DNA from: Pachyseris speciosa
Taxonomy: Eukaryota > Cnidaria > Anthozoa > Scleractinia > Pachyseridae
Length of the DNA: 64,000 bases
Assembly (NCBI GenBank): GCA_016490735.1
Contig: JAEMWC010000247.1
Location: 688,501-752,500 of the forward strand
Reading direction: 5' to 3'
Shown: piece by piece, positions 41,001-51,239 of the stretch
Layout: each line of letters opens with the position of its first letter
Numbering within the stretch: position 1 is the stretch's first letter
Position numbers and translations under genes: made by a program
Notes under the pieces: model-generated
Seen by the model: only the letters and a program-made list of their open reading frames with translations
Told to the model about the DNA's origin: nothing
Database searches by the model: none

Positions 41001-41190
41001 GGCTTGTTAGCTCAGTCGGTAGAGCACTGCACCGGTATCGCAGAGGTCGTGGGTTCGAATCCCGTACAAGCCTGAATTTTTTTTCAGGCTTTATTTTCAC
41101 TACTGCTTAAGTAGTGTTCATAACTGCGAGGATCAGTCACATATTTAATCGTTTATCTGCAGTTCAAATATATGATTTTCATATATTCAT
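41001..41190 (+). mobile_element. tRNA-derived SINE, copy 3, full unit
   Basis: The tRNA-like head (41001-41073) has a perfect 7-bp acceptor stem (GGCTTGT/ACAAGCC) and good D and T arms, but the anticodon stem has a mismatch and C at position 33. The body has CCTGAATTTTTTTTCAGG (a short hairpin) and CACTACTGCTTAAGTAGTG (another), then a tail with TATATGATTTTCATATATTC. It follows directly on the LINE 3' end. Confidence 0.75.
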
Positions 41191-42144
41191 TCTCATAGCA
41201 GCTTCTTCATCTTGAGATGTTAGTAGAATCTGTGATTCGATAGAAGACAGCGTCCTGGCCTTCTTGCCTCTTCTCTCCTGTTACTTCTTTCAACGACATA
41301 GGTGCGTCGTACCTATCAAAAATCAGGCGAACCTCATTCTTCCTTCTATACTTTTGTTCGATTGTGTCAAGGAAATGATCCACTAGTTGGGCGCAGTTCT
41401 TCACCCCATCTGCTTTATTCAGGCACTGCAGCTCTGCCATACCATCAATGATGATAACTTTCAAATCGGGTCCATTGACATCGGTTGTGTTGCTGTCATC
41501 ATTTCTCTGGTCAGACGATCTGAATGGCCATAAGCGCACTTTTAGCAGAGTATTTTAGCATGGATCCATCTGCTGCAAACATCGACCGGGGTACTAACGA
41601 GAATTCGTATAGTCCATTCGTCTCCTTGAGGTCAATCTCAGGGCGACTTTGACAGACCATCATCATCCTGAAAAATAGAAACCTGTCATCCCGTTGCTCA
41701 ATCAGCTTCTCCTTTGTCAACACATTCACCTTCTTGGCGTTGCTCTTTCGTTTTGTTATTGTAGACCAAATGTTGGCCTTGTCTGACTGAATGCGCTCCT
41801 TCACAAACGTATCAAATAGCGTCTGTCCTATGAGAGTCTGATTACACAAGTAATCCTTGATGTTGTCAGGCAATATAACTTTGGTTACAAGGTTGAAGAG
41901 ATCTGAGCTTTTATCAGCAAAAATGTCTGCGAAGGTCTCAATGGTGTCCATCAACGCTTTGATATTCGTTTCTTCTTGGGACACTACAGCTGGATTGTGG
42001 TGGTGATGTCGTGTTTGAATCTTGGAAGCTAAACCTGCCATATCTTTCGCCACTACAGGCGCAATCAGAAAAAAAACTTTTTTTGGTCCGTGAGTTTGGT
42101 TAAGCGTGATTCCAACCAGCCCTCCGTTTACTTTCATCGATCGA

Positions 42145-42580
42145 TTTTTTTTTTAAAGTTTATTGTGAAAATACACTTAGCTACAGTAATGGCGTGCTTT
42201 CACAGACGGGACCGAAGTAGGTATCTGTAAAAGCACGCCAGCTAATTTACAGGTATTCCACAAACACAATAAAATTAAGAGTTAAAAAGCTAAATATGGA
42301 ACATACTATAATTAAAACTATATTAAAAAAAGCGTCGTAGTTATAAAAATTGCACTAAGTCAACTTGTCTAATGGATCTCTTAAAAGACTTAAAATTCGT
42401 TATATTTCTCAACATGTTAGGAATTGAATTCCAGAGTTTCTGACCAATATAGCGGACTGAGTTCAAGCCATATGTAGTAGACTTTGGCTTGGGTAGCAAG
42501 AGAATATAGTCACCTCTTAAACTGTAACTATCGTTCTTCCTATGAACTATTAGGTCTTGTATACTTTCATATTCAAGTTC
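42145..42580 (-). mobile_element. LINE 3' end (CR1/L2-like) inside the gene-family locus
   Basis: A C-terminal RT-type tail (YSLRGDYILLLPKPKSTTYG, then SVRYIGQKLWNSIPNMLRNI) and 3' UTR with an A-run at 42146-42156. It is 5'-truncated. The C-terminal pattern is the same class as at 48306-49016. Confidence 0.75.
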
Positions 42581-42760
42581 ATGATCTGCACCAAGCGCAC
42601 AGAATGGTATGCTAGGGTTCTTATTTGCCACCCAGTTTCCTGAGAGAAAATCACCATATACATCTGGATCAGTTGTTGGTAGACAATTCATTTCTGCAAG
42701 ATACAGTGGTATCTTTCGGGTGTAATTCAGGCGATCATGGGCAAAGAAGTATTTGGAGAA

Positions 42761-43136
42761 GTCCTAAAGCATCTCCATAACCATTACGCTCTCGAGTTTC
42801 CTCTCGTACCTAAATTTAGTTTTTATATATATATCAGATCTCACAAAAGATAGGAAAAGATATTAAACAAATAAGATTCATGACGCAATAGTCTAAAATG
42901 TTGCAGCTCTTTTAGTTCCTTGCTTAATTATAGAATTTCCGTGAGTTGTTAGACATCAGATTCCCCAATTTTCTGAAAAATGTACTGCAATTTTTGGCGT
43001 GACTTTCCCCAAAACAATATGGTGTCAGAAACCGTTCTAGTAAAACGTTGTTAAACAAATGTAACAGTGACATACCAATCCTTGGCTCTTTTCAAAAGTG
43101 CAGTGTGTACAGTTTTCTTATAACAACTTCTAAAGT
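42761..43136. other. Spacer without recognised gene
   Basis: Nothing assigned. Confidence 0.4.
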
Positions 43137-43601
43137 CTTGGCAGTCTCATTTCCATATTACGTCAATCTCGTGATGAATATAACCAATTATTGAGTGCTA
43201 TAATCACTTAAACCGGCTTCAGGGCAGTCTACTTGATATATCTTGTGAGTTAGGCCACGATTTCCGCTATACAGATTTATAATTTTTACGCATAGCTTAT
43301 CAGCCTCGATCTCGCGCTAGGTCCATCACGTGACCCTTGTTTATAGATATATCTTATCTGCTGCATTCAGGGCTGTCTACTTAGTGCGTCTGGAGAGTTT
43401 GGTTGAGATTCCTTAAACAAGAAAGAAGTTATGGCTTCTTAAAACTTTTTAGCCTCGTTTTTAAGCAGAATCATGCAGGTCATATTTTAAGCTCCCATAA
43501 GTATCCTCTTAACATTTTTCAAAATTGTCGACAACATTTTTTGGGTTCCTTATGGTCCACTTAACGTAACTATGCCAACGGTTTGCTTTCTTCATAAAAT
43601 G
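43137..43601 (-). repeat. Long inverted repeat, right copy
   Basis: Reverse complement of 36309-36764. Both copies have the CATTTTATGAAG end facing outward, as terminal inverted repeats would. The outward end reads as HFMKKANRWHSYVKWTIRNP in one frame, so the repeat could also derive from a duplicated exon. Confidence 0.8.
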
Positions 43602-43859
43602 GAGGGGTCTGTCAGGGGTCAACTTTGTCTCTAGATCATCGGCTCTAAAACAAAAGAAAAAACACGTACCACCCAGTAGTAAAAAAACATTAAACAGATA
43701 TTGATGGAACACTGGAGATTTATACAAAATCAGCCACTGCTGAGAACGATCTATCCTAAAACTCCGAGAATATCATACAAAAGAGGCAAAAATAGACTTT
43801 TTAGGCTCTAACGCGAGGCAACCGCAAAAACAACACTGAAAGGAGTCCGCGCAGGCCTG

Positions 43860-44320
43860 TCATTTATTTGTCATCATGGCGATGCGTTGCTGGGTGAATT
43901 TTTTCGACGACAGGAAGAAGCGCGCGAGAATTTCTTTTTTGCGCGGCCAAGCTCCTTCTGGAACAACTTGAAAGTAATCTTGCAGAAAGCAAATGAAATT
44001 CACCGACCTAGGGTGAGAAACTCCCTGAAATCGCGGATGAGGCTCTCTAAAAACTTCCACTGAGACAGGTCGCACACTTCTCGCCCGCCATCCGAAATGG
44101 TGTTGACAACGTCGAATATTCCGTGTTTCTCAAGAATGTTTCGGAGGTGGGTGTATGAAACAGGGTTGGCTGTCCACTCCACCTCCTCCCTGGTTTTGGT
44201 TGGGGTGCCGAGCTCCTCAACCCTTTGGCAACGGCGACAAACAAGTTCGAAATTCTCATGGTCCTCGTCCATCGTTTTCCCACAGCACACCCTTCCGATT
44301 GCGTGCACCATCTTTCCCAC
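43860..44320 (-). pseudogene. Zinc-ribbon protein of Polinton B, possibly VLTF3-like
   Basis: The first frame (44320-44000) starts MGKMVHAIGRVCCGKTMDED and has a second Cys pair in LVCRRCQRVEEL, then SYTHLRNILEKHGIF. A second frame (44075-43860) continues with FLQDYFQVVPEGAWPRKKEI and FFLSSKKFTQQ to a stop at 43860. Part of the middle is missing or shifted. The ribbon layout (CC..., 16-18 residues, CxxC) is like that of the gene at 12794 in Polinton A, which also lies at the edge of its element; homology of the remainder is not clear by eye. Confidence 0.45.
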
Positions 44321-44335
44321 TGTTTTACAGGTTCA

Positions 44336-45317
44336 ATGGAAAAACGATTTTCAGAAATTTACTACAGCCCGAAAGGTTCTTGGATAGGGTTGGCCGCGGT
44401 GAAAAAACTGCCTCAAGCCGCAAAGGTTTCGGAAAATGTGGCAAAACAGTGGTTCCAAAAGCAGGCTCTTTGGCAAATCTTTCTTCCTGTGCCGCAGCGC
44501 ATTCCTAGGCCTAAGTTTGACGTGCCAACACCCAACGTGGTGCACCAAGCTGACCTGCTCTTCTTGCTGCACGACAATGTGGGACGTAAAACTTTCAAAT
44601 ACACGCTGATTGTGGTCGACGTGGCTAGCGGCTTCAAGGCAGCTGAGCCTCGACAAATTCTGACAAAGTGGTTCAGGCCTTCGAGAAAATTTGCACGCGC
44701 GCCCTGTCAAATGGCCAAAGCTGCTGCAGGTGGACCCGGGTCGGGAGTTCATGGGGGCTTTTTCCAGAATCGTGGAGGGGCGTGGAACGGGCATTTGCCG
44801 TGGGCATGTTGAAATTCATCACGACCAGTTGATTGTGGAACGTTTCAACCGCACGCTTGTCGAGCGGCTGTTCGGGCACCAGTACACAGTCGAAATGTGG
44901 CTGCTAGAGGTTGAGCCGTCTGTTGTGTGGGTGGCCAATCTTCCCTGGGTTGTTGCTGCTCTCAACAATCAGACCACGCGGCTGACAAGGTTGGAGCCCC
45001 CAGACGCGATCCGAAAACAATCTGTTTTTTCTCAACCTGCAACTCGGTATTTGAGACCTGTTGGCGTGGCCGAAAAAGTGCTTCCCGCTGGTGTGGAAGT
45101 GCACTATCTGTTTCAACCTGGTGAGTTGGAGGAAGACGCACGAAGAGTCACAGGCCCTGTTTGGTCTTTGAAAGTGTTCGAGGTTGAAAGGGTCATGACG
45201 AAACTGAACCAGCCGGTGATGTGCTAGTCGCGCAATGGCCCCCAGAGCAGTTTTGTGCTTGAAGAGTTGATGGTTGTTCTGCCCAACACCGAGCTCCCTC
45301 CTGTCAGGCCTGGTTAA
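44336..45317 (+). pseudogene. Polinton B RVE integrase, frameshifted with in-frame stop
   Basis: From ATG 44336 (MEKRFSEIYYSPKGSWIGLA) the N-terminal helical domain leads to the core: HQADLLFLLHD with the first Asp, LLQVDPGREFMG with the second (in the frame of 44691-45227) and HHDQLIVERFNRTLVERLFG with the Glu. At least two frame changes lie between 44650 and 44720. TAG at 45225-45227 is followed in frame by FVLEELMVVLPNTELPPVRP to TAA 45315-45317. Usual function is element integration; this copy is inactive. Confidence 0.8.
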
Positions 45318-46303
45318 TTTCCGTCTTGGTTGGCGGCCAAATAATACTCGAGAGGCTCCGTGTGAATCCCGTCCGGCAGCACCCGCCGTCTGTCATAGTA
45401 CGCGCTCAGGCCCAGCTTCTGTTGGTGTTACGTGACCATCTGTCCTCCTTTCAGGCAGAAACCCCGGTTCGCTGCCATGTCTTTGTGCCCCTCGAGTGCC
45501 GCCTTGAAGCGCTTCCAAGTAACTTTGCTTTTTTTTGCCTCTTCGACATCCCCTTCGTGCTGAACTTGGCGTGTTCCTCAGAGCCGCTGACGTCCACAAA
45601 ATAACACTTCGAGCAGGTCGCAATCATCCGCTGGCCTTCGCACTCGCGTTTGAAAAGACCGGGGGTGCGCCCGCTCCACTTGTCCCATGCCAGCCAGGTT
45701 TTTTTGTCCGCCTCAAATTCCGTCCACATTTTCGGTTTCATGACATCTTCCAACTTTTCGCCGCTGATCGCCATGTTATAGCTGTCGGTGTCCATTTTGA
45801 TCAGCTCGAAGTCTTGGCGGTCGACATACTTGTCCAAGAAGTCATAAAAGAACTCCAACATCCGCAGATTCGCCAGCTGGTACACCGCAATTCCGACTTG
45901 GAAGGGCCGCTTTATCACAACCTTGGGCTTCCCGCTTTCCAGCTTATACGCGTCCCCGATTTTGTCAATATCCTCAAAGAACGGGCTCCACAGAGCTCTG
46001 TCGACAACTTTCTCGTCTTGCGTGTAAATCATGTTTGTTTGCCTCTCCACCGCTTCAATAATATAATATATTTAATAATATTTATTGATTTGTAGGGTTT
46101 GAAGGGTTTTAGCAGCCTGGTAATCGATTGTGCGTTGAACTGCTGTGATCACAGCCCCGTGGTCGACGTACCATTTCAATGGGGCGGCGAAGACCAACAT
46201 TTTTTCTGCGGCCAACACGTCCACCAGCTTTTTCCCGTCTGAGCGGCTTCTGCCGGTGCGCTGCAAGTAATCGGGCTTGTGCTGTGGTACAGCTTCGATG
46301 GAC

Positions 46304-46316
46304 CCACAATTGATCT

Positions 46317-46357
<41 letters not shown>

Positions 46358-46566
46358 ATCGCACCGGTAATCGCGAGGTCACGGGTTCGAACCCCGTTGA
46401 AGTCTTGAATTTTTCTCAGGCTTCTTTTAGCAATTGCATAAATTGCGTTTACAACTGCGAGGATCATTCTTCATTTGATTTCATTTCCGCAGCTCATGTA
46501 TGATTCATTTCATATATCATCCACACTCATTTCTTTCACGGGAACATATGAACCCACAATTGACCT

Positions 46567-46607
<41 letters not shown>

Positions 46608-46780
46608 ATCGCACCGGTAATCGCGAGGTCACGGGTTCGAACCCCGTTGAAGTCCTGAATTTTTTTTCAGGCTTCTTTTCGCAATTGCATAAATTGCGTT
46701 CACAACTTCGAGGATCATTCTTCATTTGATTTCATTTCCGCAGTTCATATATGATTCATTTCATATATCATCCACGAACA
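46304..46780 (+). repeat. Two tandem tRNA-like SINE units
   Basis: Unit length about 250 bp; tRNA-like heads at 46332-46404 and 46582-46654 (A box TAGCTCAGTTGGTTAGAGCA, B box GGTCACGGGTTCGAACCCCG). The anticodon stem/loop has an extra base, so these are not counted as tRNA genes. The bodies contain TGAATTTTTCTCAGGC-type hairpins and GCAATTGCATAAATTGCG. They lie inside the Polinton B polymerase. Confidence 0.85.
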
Positions 46781-47124
46781 TAATCTTGTTGGCTCTTTTC
46801 GCAACGGTGGGCTTTTTGGCCATGTCGACCACCCTCCTCACAAAGTGGTTCCTGATGAGATTCAAGTCGTAATTCCCGGAGTTCAAACCGAGGGTTGGGA
46901 CCTGGTTGCACCAGTCCTCGATGAGCCCGCGCTGTTTTTTGGGGAGGTACTCAAAGTTAAAAGGCAGGAACTCGGCCCGCACCGACGCTCGAATGGTTCT
47001 TCCTCGCCGCTCCAACTCTTCAACAAATCGTTGGGTTAGAACGGTCGCGTCTTTATCACAAATGTGCGTGGGCTCTGGTTCCAGTGTGTCTCCGATGGAA
47101 ACGGAGATCGGCACATGCACGTTT

Positions 47125-47733
47125 TCAATCGTAACGGTTTGTGTGGGTGCCTTCTGGCGGTTGCAGTCTCTGAATGCTTCGAAATCGTACAGGATCACAT
47201 GGGGGTAGCTTTTCGTGGACGACTCGGGCAGGAGGTCGCCCCGCAGAGGACCAACTTCGCACCCCCACATCTCTCGTGCAGTTGCGCAGTACATTTTTTG
47301 GTATCTTCAAGCCGTGATTCCAATGTTTCTTCCCTTTTCGATTGTCTCTCTGCGGTTTTTGGGGTAACACCTGCGGCACCAGTGAAACCAACAACCATGG
47401 AACTGAAATACGGTCTTGGTCGTTCAATCGTTCAATCGTAACGGTTTGTGTGGGTGCCTTCTGGCGGTTGCAGTCTCTGAATGCTTCGAAATCGTACAGG
47501 ATCACATGGGGGTAGCTTTTCGTGGACGACTCGGGCAGGAGGTCGCCCCGCAGAGGACCAACTTCGCACCCCCACATCTCTCGTGCAGTTGCGCAGTACA
47601 TTTTTTGGTATCTTCAAGCCGTGATTCCAATGTTTCTTCCCTTTTCGATTGTCTCTCTGCGGTTTTTGGGGTAACACCTGCGGCACCAGTGAAACCAACA
47701 ACCATGGAACTGAAATACGGTCTTGGTCGTCGG
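47125..47733 (+). repeat. Tandem duplication of about 308 bp
   Basis: 47125-47432 and 47433-47733 are almost identical (CAATCGTAACGGTTTGTGTG at both starts; CTGAAATACGGTCTTGGTCG at both ends). The segment holds the polymerase exonuclease I region and a Cys-rich part, so the duplication disrupts the gene. High identity indicates a recent event or an assembly artefact. Confidence 0.9.
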
Positions 47734-48211
47734 TTCGAATCCATCCACTGGCGCTCCCTCAATCCAACACTCGCCCTCATGCCCACACATCGCGTGGTGA
47801 ATGTGGGTCTTCTGTTTGCACGCCTCCTTTTCCAGCCAGCGCGTGGCTGTGCGCGCGAAGGGGGCCTTTGGGAAGAACGCCCTCTCAAAACACGTTTGTG
47901 TTTTCTCAAGTTGTTTGGCCGGGTAGTCAACCTTGGTTTCTCCTATTGTGCACCGGCCGTTTGCGTGCCGGTGGAGGTCCGAGTTTTTTCGTGAATAGCG
48001 CGTTGCAGTGGGCGCAAACGTGTACGAATTTTGTGATGTCCCGGATGAAAAATGCGTGCCCTTCGAAAACACCAATTGTCAGAATGTTCTTTAGCTGGTT
48101 GGTTGGATTTCGCCGGAGGTACCACACCAAGTTACCTTCAACTTCCTCGGGATCGTAAACGCGGACGCCAAGCCACTGCGAGGCGGGAAACTCCTGGTTG
48201 AATTGTCTTTC

Positions 48212-49157
48212 GATGTATGTATGTATGTAAGACTTTATTTAAACACGGAAAATCATCAGTTAAGTATTACAAGTTAAAAACTAAGACTATTTACAACTAA
48301 CTGCTTTACATGATTGCCGTGTGGGAATCCGATATGTTGGATACCTTCTTCAGATTTCGCTTAAATTGATCAACAGATCCGACATTTTTTAAGCTATCGG
48401 GCAAGTTATTCCATAATTTGGCCCCACTATAGGAGAAGCTACGTTTTAAATAATTGGTTCTTGGTCTCGGCAATGCCAGTTTTCCCTCAGAGTTTCTCAG
48501 GTTGTAATTAGAGTAGCTCTGAGCAAAAAGACGTTGGAGATATTCGGGGGTAAGACCATTCATTGTTTTATACATCATTAAGGCTTTCTGTTTCTTTCGT
48601 CTTATTGATAGCCTCTCCCAGTTAAGGGTGGATAGGAGGTGGTCTGAGGTCGTATCAAAAGGCAATTTTGTTATTATTCTAGCTGCTCGATTCTGCAATT
48701 TTTGGAGCTTACCACTCAAGTAGCCACTAAGACAGTCCCAAACCGGGCTGCAGTAATCAAAGTTTGGCAAAATTAGCGCGTTATAAATTTGGATGGCAGT
48801 TTCCTTCGGGATAAAGGGTCGCACCCGTTTGAGGGCACCTATAGCTGAGGATACTTTCTTGCTTATTTCTTCAACGTGTTTGCGCCAAGTAAGATGAGCA
48901 TCGATGGTAACACCCAGGGATTTGGTATGTCCAACCCTCTTGATGATTTGATCGTCAATTCTTATTTCGAAGTCTTCATTTTGGACAGATAATCTCTGCC
49001 TTGATCCAATTAACATTAATTCTGTTTTGGCAACGTTTAAACTAAGCTTGTTGGCTTTAAGCCAGCAGCTTAGGTTACTTAGTTTAGGGTTTAAGGCTTG
49101 TTTGAGATCCGTTAACGTTTTAGCCGAAAGTGTAATGTTTGTGTCTGGTCCAACTCG
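48212..49157 (-). mobile_element. 5'-truncated LINE (CR1/L2-like) in Polinton B polymerase
   Basis: The start lies just after the RT palm motif (DTNITLSAKTLTDLKQALNP near 49150). The 236-residue frame 49016-48306 is intact: SLGVTIDAHLTWRKHVEEIS, IGALKRVRPFIPKETAIQIY, LPNFDYCSPVWDCLSG and YSGAKLWNNLPDSLKN. The 3' UTR ends with AATAAAGTCTTACATACATA, a short tetranucleotide tail. This is typical of CR1/L2-like elements. The long intact frame suggests a young insertion. Confidence 0.85.
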
Positions 49158-50021
49158 TCCAGTAACGTTCCAAGACAGTCATTTTGGGGGAGCTGAAAGT
49201 TGGAAATAACTCTGAGCGCTTGATTTTTTGAAGCCCCAGCCCCCAGCAGGCCGTGTTGATGCTATCACGAATTTTTTCCATGAGACTTGTTGTTTGGTCA
49301 TTTTCCAAACCGTCCACAATACGCCAAAGAATGAAACGCCTCCCTCGACTGTCCTCCTCAACCCCGAATTCTGTTTGGTTCAAAGACCGAAGATCTTGCT
49401 GGTAATTGGCCGCCGTTCTCCGCCTTTTGACTGGTTTTTCAAATTCTCGCAGCAGCTCCGCCTTGACCTTTCTTCGCCGGGGAGCGGGGATTGGGCGACG
49501 GGGTTGATATGGGCGGAGAATGGGGGATGGTGCCTCACAACCCCATGGGGGGATAACCGTTTCTGTAAAGGTAACCAATGGTCCGTCCACCACTCCTCCA
49601 AACACCCTTCTGTGGGAAGTGGGCACTGGCCGCTTTCTGCGGGGGGCGGGCGCCGGCCTCTCAGCATCCGCAAATACACTGTCCAAAAGGTGAGGAGTGT
49701 GCCCTCGTCAATTTCAGCTTCCGTTGACTTCGAGTTGGCGCCCATCCTATATAATGGGTCGATTTTTCTGTTGTCGGTCTCCTCCCCCTCAGAAAGCCTG
49801 CCTCTCTTTGTGCTGCTTTCTCCCAATGCCAGCGATGGGTTGCAGATAACCCCCGGCCCCTTTTCTCTAATACCCCGCACCCTGTTGCTGGTGGTTTCCG
49901 CGCTGCCTCCTCCTCCTCTCTGCACATTGTTTGCCATCGTTGGTGATGGTTTCTGGTTACCACAGAGACGCTTCTCTCTAATTGCTCGCGTCGCGGGTGT
50001 GTTGCGGGTTTGTCCAGCCCT

Positions 50022-50131
50022 AGTAGTATAGGCGGCGTCTGACAAATACAACCGAACCCCTTTCACCCGTGGAGCGAAGCGACGAGGGTGTGGGGGTGAG
50101 GTGGTATTTGTCAGAAGCCGCCTATACTACT
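50022..50131. repeat. Terminal palindrome of Polinton B
   Basis: Outer arms of about 31 nt (AGTAGTATAGGCGGC, then TCTGACAAATAC, and complement at 50100-50131) surround a GC-rich centre. The first nine bases equal those of Polinton A's ends. It lies upstream of the polymerase start, as a terminal repeat should. Confidence 0.85.
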
Positions 50132-50660
50132 AACCCTGCTGTCCTAATACAGAATTGTTTTTTGAACAGGTTGACAGAGAGGAAGCCATTCCACTTCATT
50201 ATTTGAGGGCCAAAACAGTGTCAGGTGTGACACTTAAAAACTTAAACCTTAGTTGAAGTCATACTACATTCCATACTTGAAGTATTCAGCTACAAAGGAC
50301 CTCCTGAGGTTCTTTGAAAGGGTCCTCTGTGATTGGGAAGAATGATAGTGAAGTGATTACTCACAATAACTTAACTGTGATTCCTATCAAAAAGTAAAAT
50401 GCATAAACGTCAGTGCACACAAGGGAATTCTCCCTGCCACTAGTCATTACAAGAAGTCCCAAGACAAGTCACTGGATGTAAACTACTCATTCTATTCTAA
50501 AAATTAAGTTATGGCGAACAAAATGTTGGTCCCTGCAAGTCCTAAAACAAATTCAAACTGCTTTGAATTGAAGGAACAACTCACAATTTTCCCTCATATG
50601 AACTGTTCCTGCGACTAGTGCCTTGTATTTGCAGACCATAAATGTTTAGATATATATATA
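50132..50660. other. Spacer without recognised gene
   Basis: Nothing assigned. Confidence 0.4.
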
Positions 50661-51000
50661 CTTTTATCAATGAAATCTTGATACATGAGAATGAATATAT
50701 CAAAATCGTATATTTGAACTGCGGATTAATGATTAAATATTTCACTGATCATCGCACTTATGAACACTACTTAAGCAATAGTGAAAATAAAGCCTGAAAA
50801 AAAATTCAGGCTTGTATGGGATTCGAACCCACGACCTTTGCGATAACGGTGCAGCACTCTGCCGACTGAGCTAACAAGCCATCTGGGAGCTGGTCGTTTC
50901 CTTGGTTCGTAATATATACCCAAGAATGAATATGAGAATGAATATATGAAAATAATATATTTGAACTGCGGATTAATGATTAAATATTTCACTGTTCATC
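50660..51000 (-). mobile_element. tRNA-derived SINE, copy 4
   Basis: tRNA-like head at 50880-50808 with body and tail as in the copies at 38557 and 41001. Tail-like sequence (TATATTTGAACTGCGG) appears on both sides (50710 and 50958), suggesting two overlapping partial copies. Confidence 0.75.
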
Positions 51001-51239
51001 GCACGATCTTGGCTGTTGTCTTTTTACAGGCTCTCTTCGTAGTATTTACAGCTTTTTTACAGTATCTTCTGAGATCCTGTAAAAAGGCATTTTAGCTGTA
51101 AAATGATTATTAAAGTATTTTATACGTTATTTACATGTTATTTACATGTAAAAATGAAAATTTACAGTGCCTGTAAATTGATCATTTTTTCCAGTGTGAA
51201 AGGGTTCGTGAAAGAAGGGAGAAATTGTTTCAGATTGAA

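Larger units (their letters stand above)
38479..41199. mobile_element. Composite SINE-LINE-SINE insertion block
   Basis: The block is flanked by CTTCTTC on both sides (about 38472-38478 and 41200-41206), compatible with one target duplication. It holds two minus-strand tRNA-like SINE units, a plus-strand LINE body and a plus-strand SINE unit. The disrupted gene family member continues on both sides. Confidence 0.6.
37866..42760 (-). pseudogene. Member of a multi-copy uncharacterised cnidarian gene family, split by LINE and SINE insertions
   Basis: Coding pieces in order on the minus strand are: FLSGNWVANKNPSIPFCALGADHELE (42691 to about 42590), MKVNGGLVGITLNQTHGPKK onward (42137-41511), a piece with VIIIDGMAELQCLNKADGVK and VRLIFDRYDAPMSLKEVTGE (41539-41207), KFLSHNKTKMELTIYL (38480), HSPDTDVFVLALRGYP (about 38250) and FHALSGADNTG with a C-terminal helix (about 38110-37866). 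Proteins with these motifs in this order occur in many near-copies in cnidarian genomes; function unknown. A LINE tail (42145-42580) and a SINE-LINE-SINE block (38479-41199) interrupt it and there are frameshifts. Confidence 0.6.
45314..49686 (-). pseudogene. Polinton B type-B DNA polymerase, heavily disrupted
   Basis: The N-terminal Pro/Arg-rich part is at 49686-49160 (APAPRRKRPVPTSHRRVFGG, RRPIPAPRRRKVKAELL). After a LINE insertion (48212-49157) come a zinc-finger-like part (VCAHCNALFTKK), a DGFEPTTKTVFQFHGCWFH block, exonuclease I (VILYDFEAFRD) and exonuclease II (LGLNSGNYDLNLIRNHF). The exonuclease III and polymerase A regions are absent where two SINE units lie (46304-46780). The C-terminal part has LQRTGRSRSDGKKLVDVL-type sequence at 46266 and polymerase motif C (FELIKMDTDSYNMA, about 45796). 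The stop TAA overlaps the integrase stop tail to tail at TTAA 45314-45317. Confidence 0.85.
43860..50131. mobile_element. Polinton B: divergent, GC-richer Polinton lineage, defective
   Basis: It holds a zinc-ribbon gene (minus), an RVE integrase (plus) and a type-B polymerase (minus), and ends on the right in a 110-nt palindrome with the terminus AGTAGTATA as in Polinton A. No capsid genes and no left terminal repeat are seen, so the left part is lost or lies elsewhere. Codon use is much GC-richer than in Polinton A. The left limit is only where recognisable genes stop. Confidence 0.8.

Noticed and set aside
41001..41073. Functional tRNA gene (GGT anticodon)
   Set aside because: Good acceptor and T arms, but C at position 33, an anticodon-stem mismatch, and several near-identical copies with a shared SINE body.
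36309..43601. Firm call of a new DNA transposon
   Set aside because: No target duplication or terminal motif could be shown, so it is kept as a finding and not as a feature.
44351..44794. 147-codon minus-strand ORF
   Set aside because: Antisense shadow of the Polinton B integrase.
46332..46654. Pair of functional tRNA genes
   Set aside because: Extra base in the anticodon arm, shared 250-bp tandem unit with SINE-like body.
49228..50031. 267-codon plus-strand ORF
   Set aside because: Antisense to the Polinton B polymerase N-terminal part, which has the recognisable Pro/Arg motifs; a shadow frame in GC-rich DNA.
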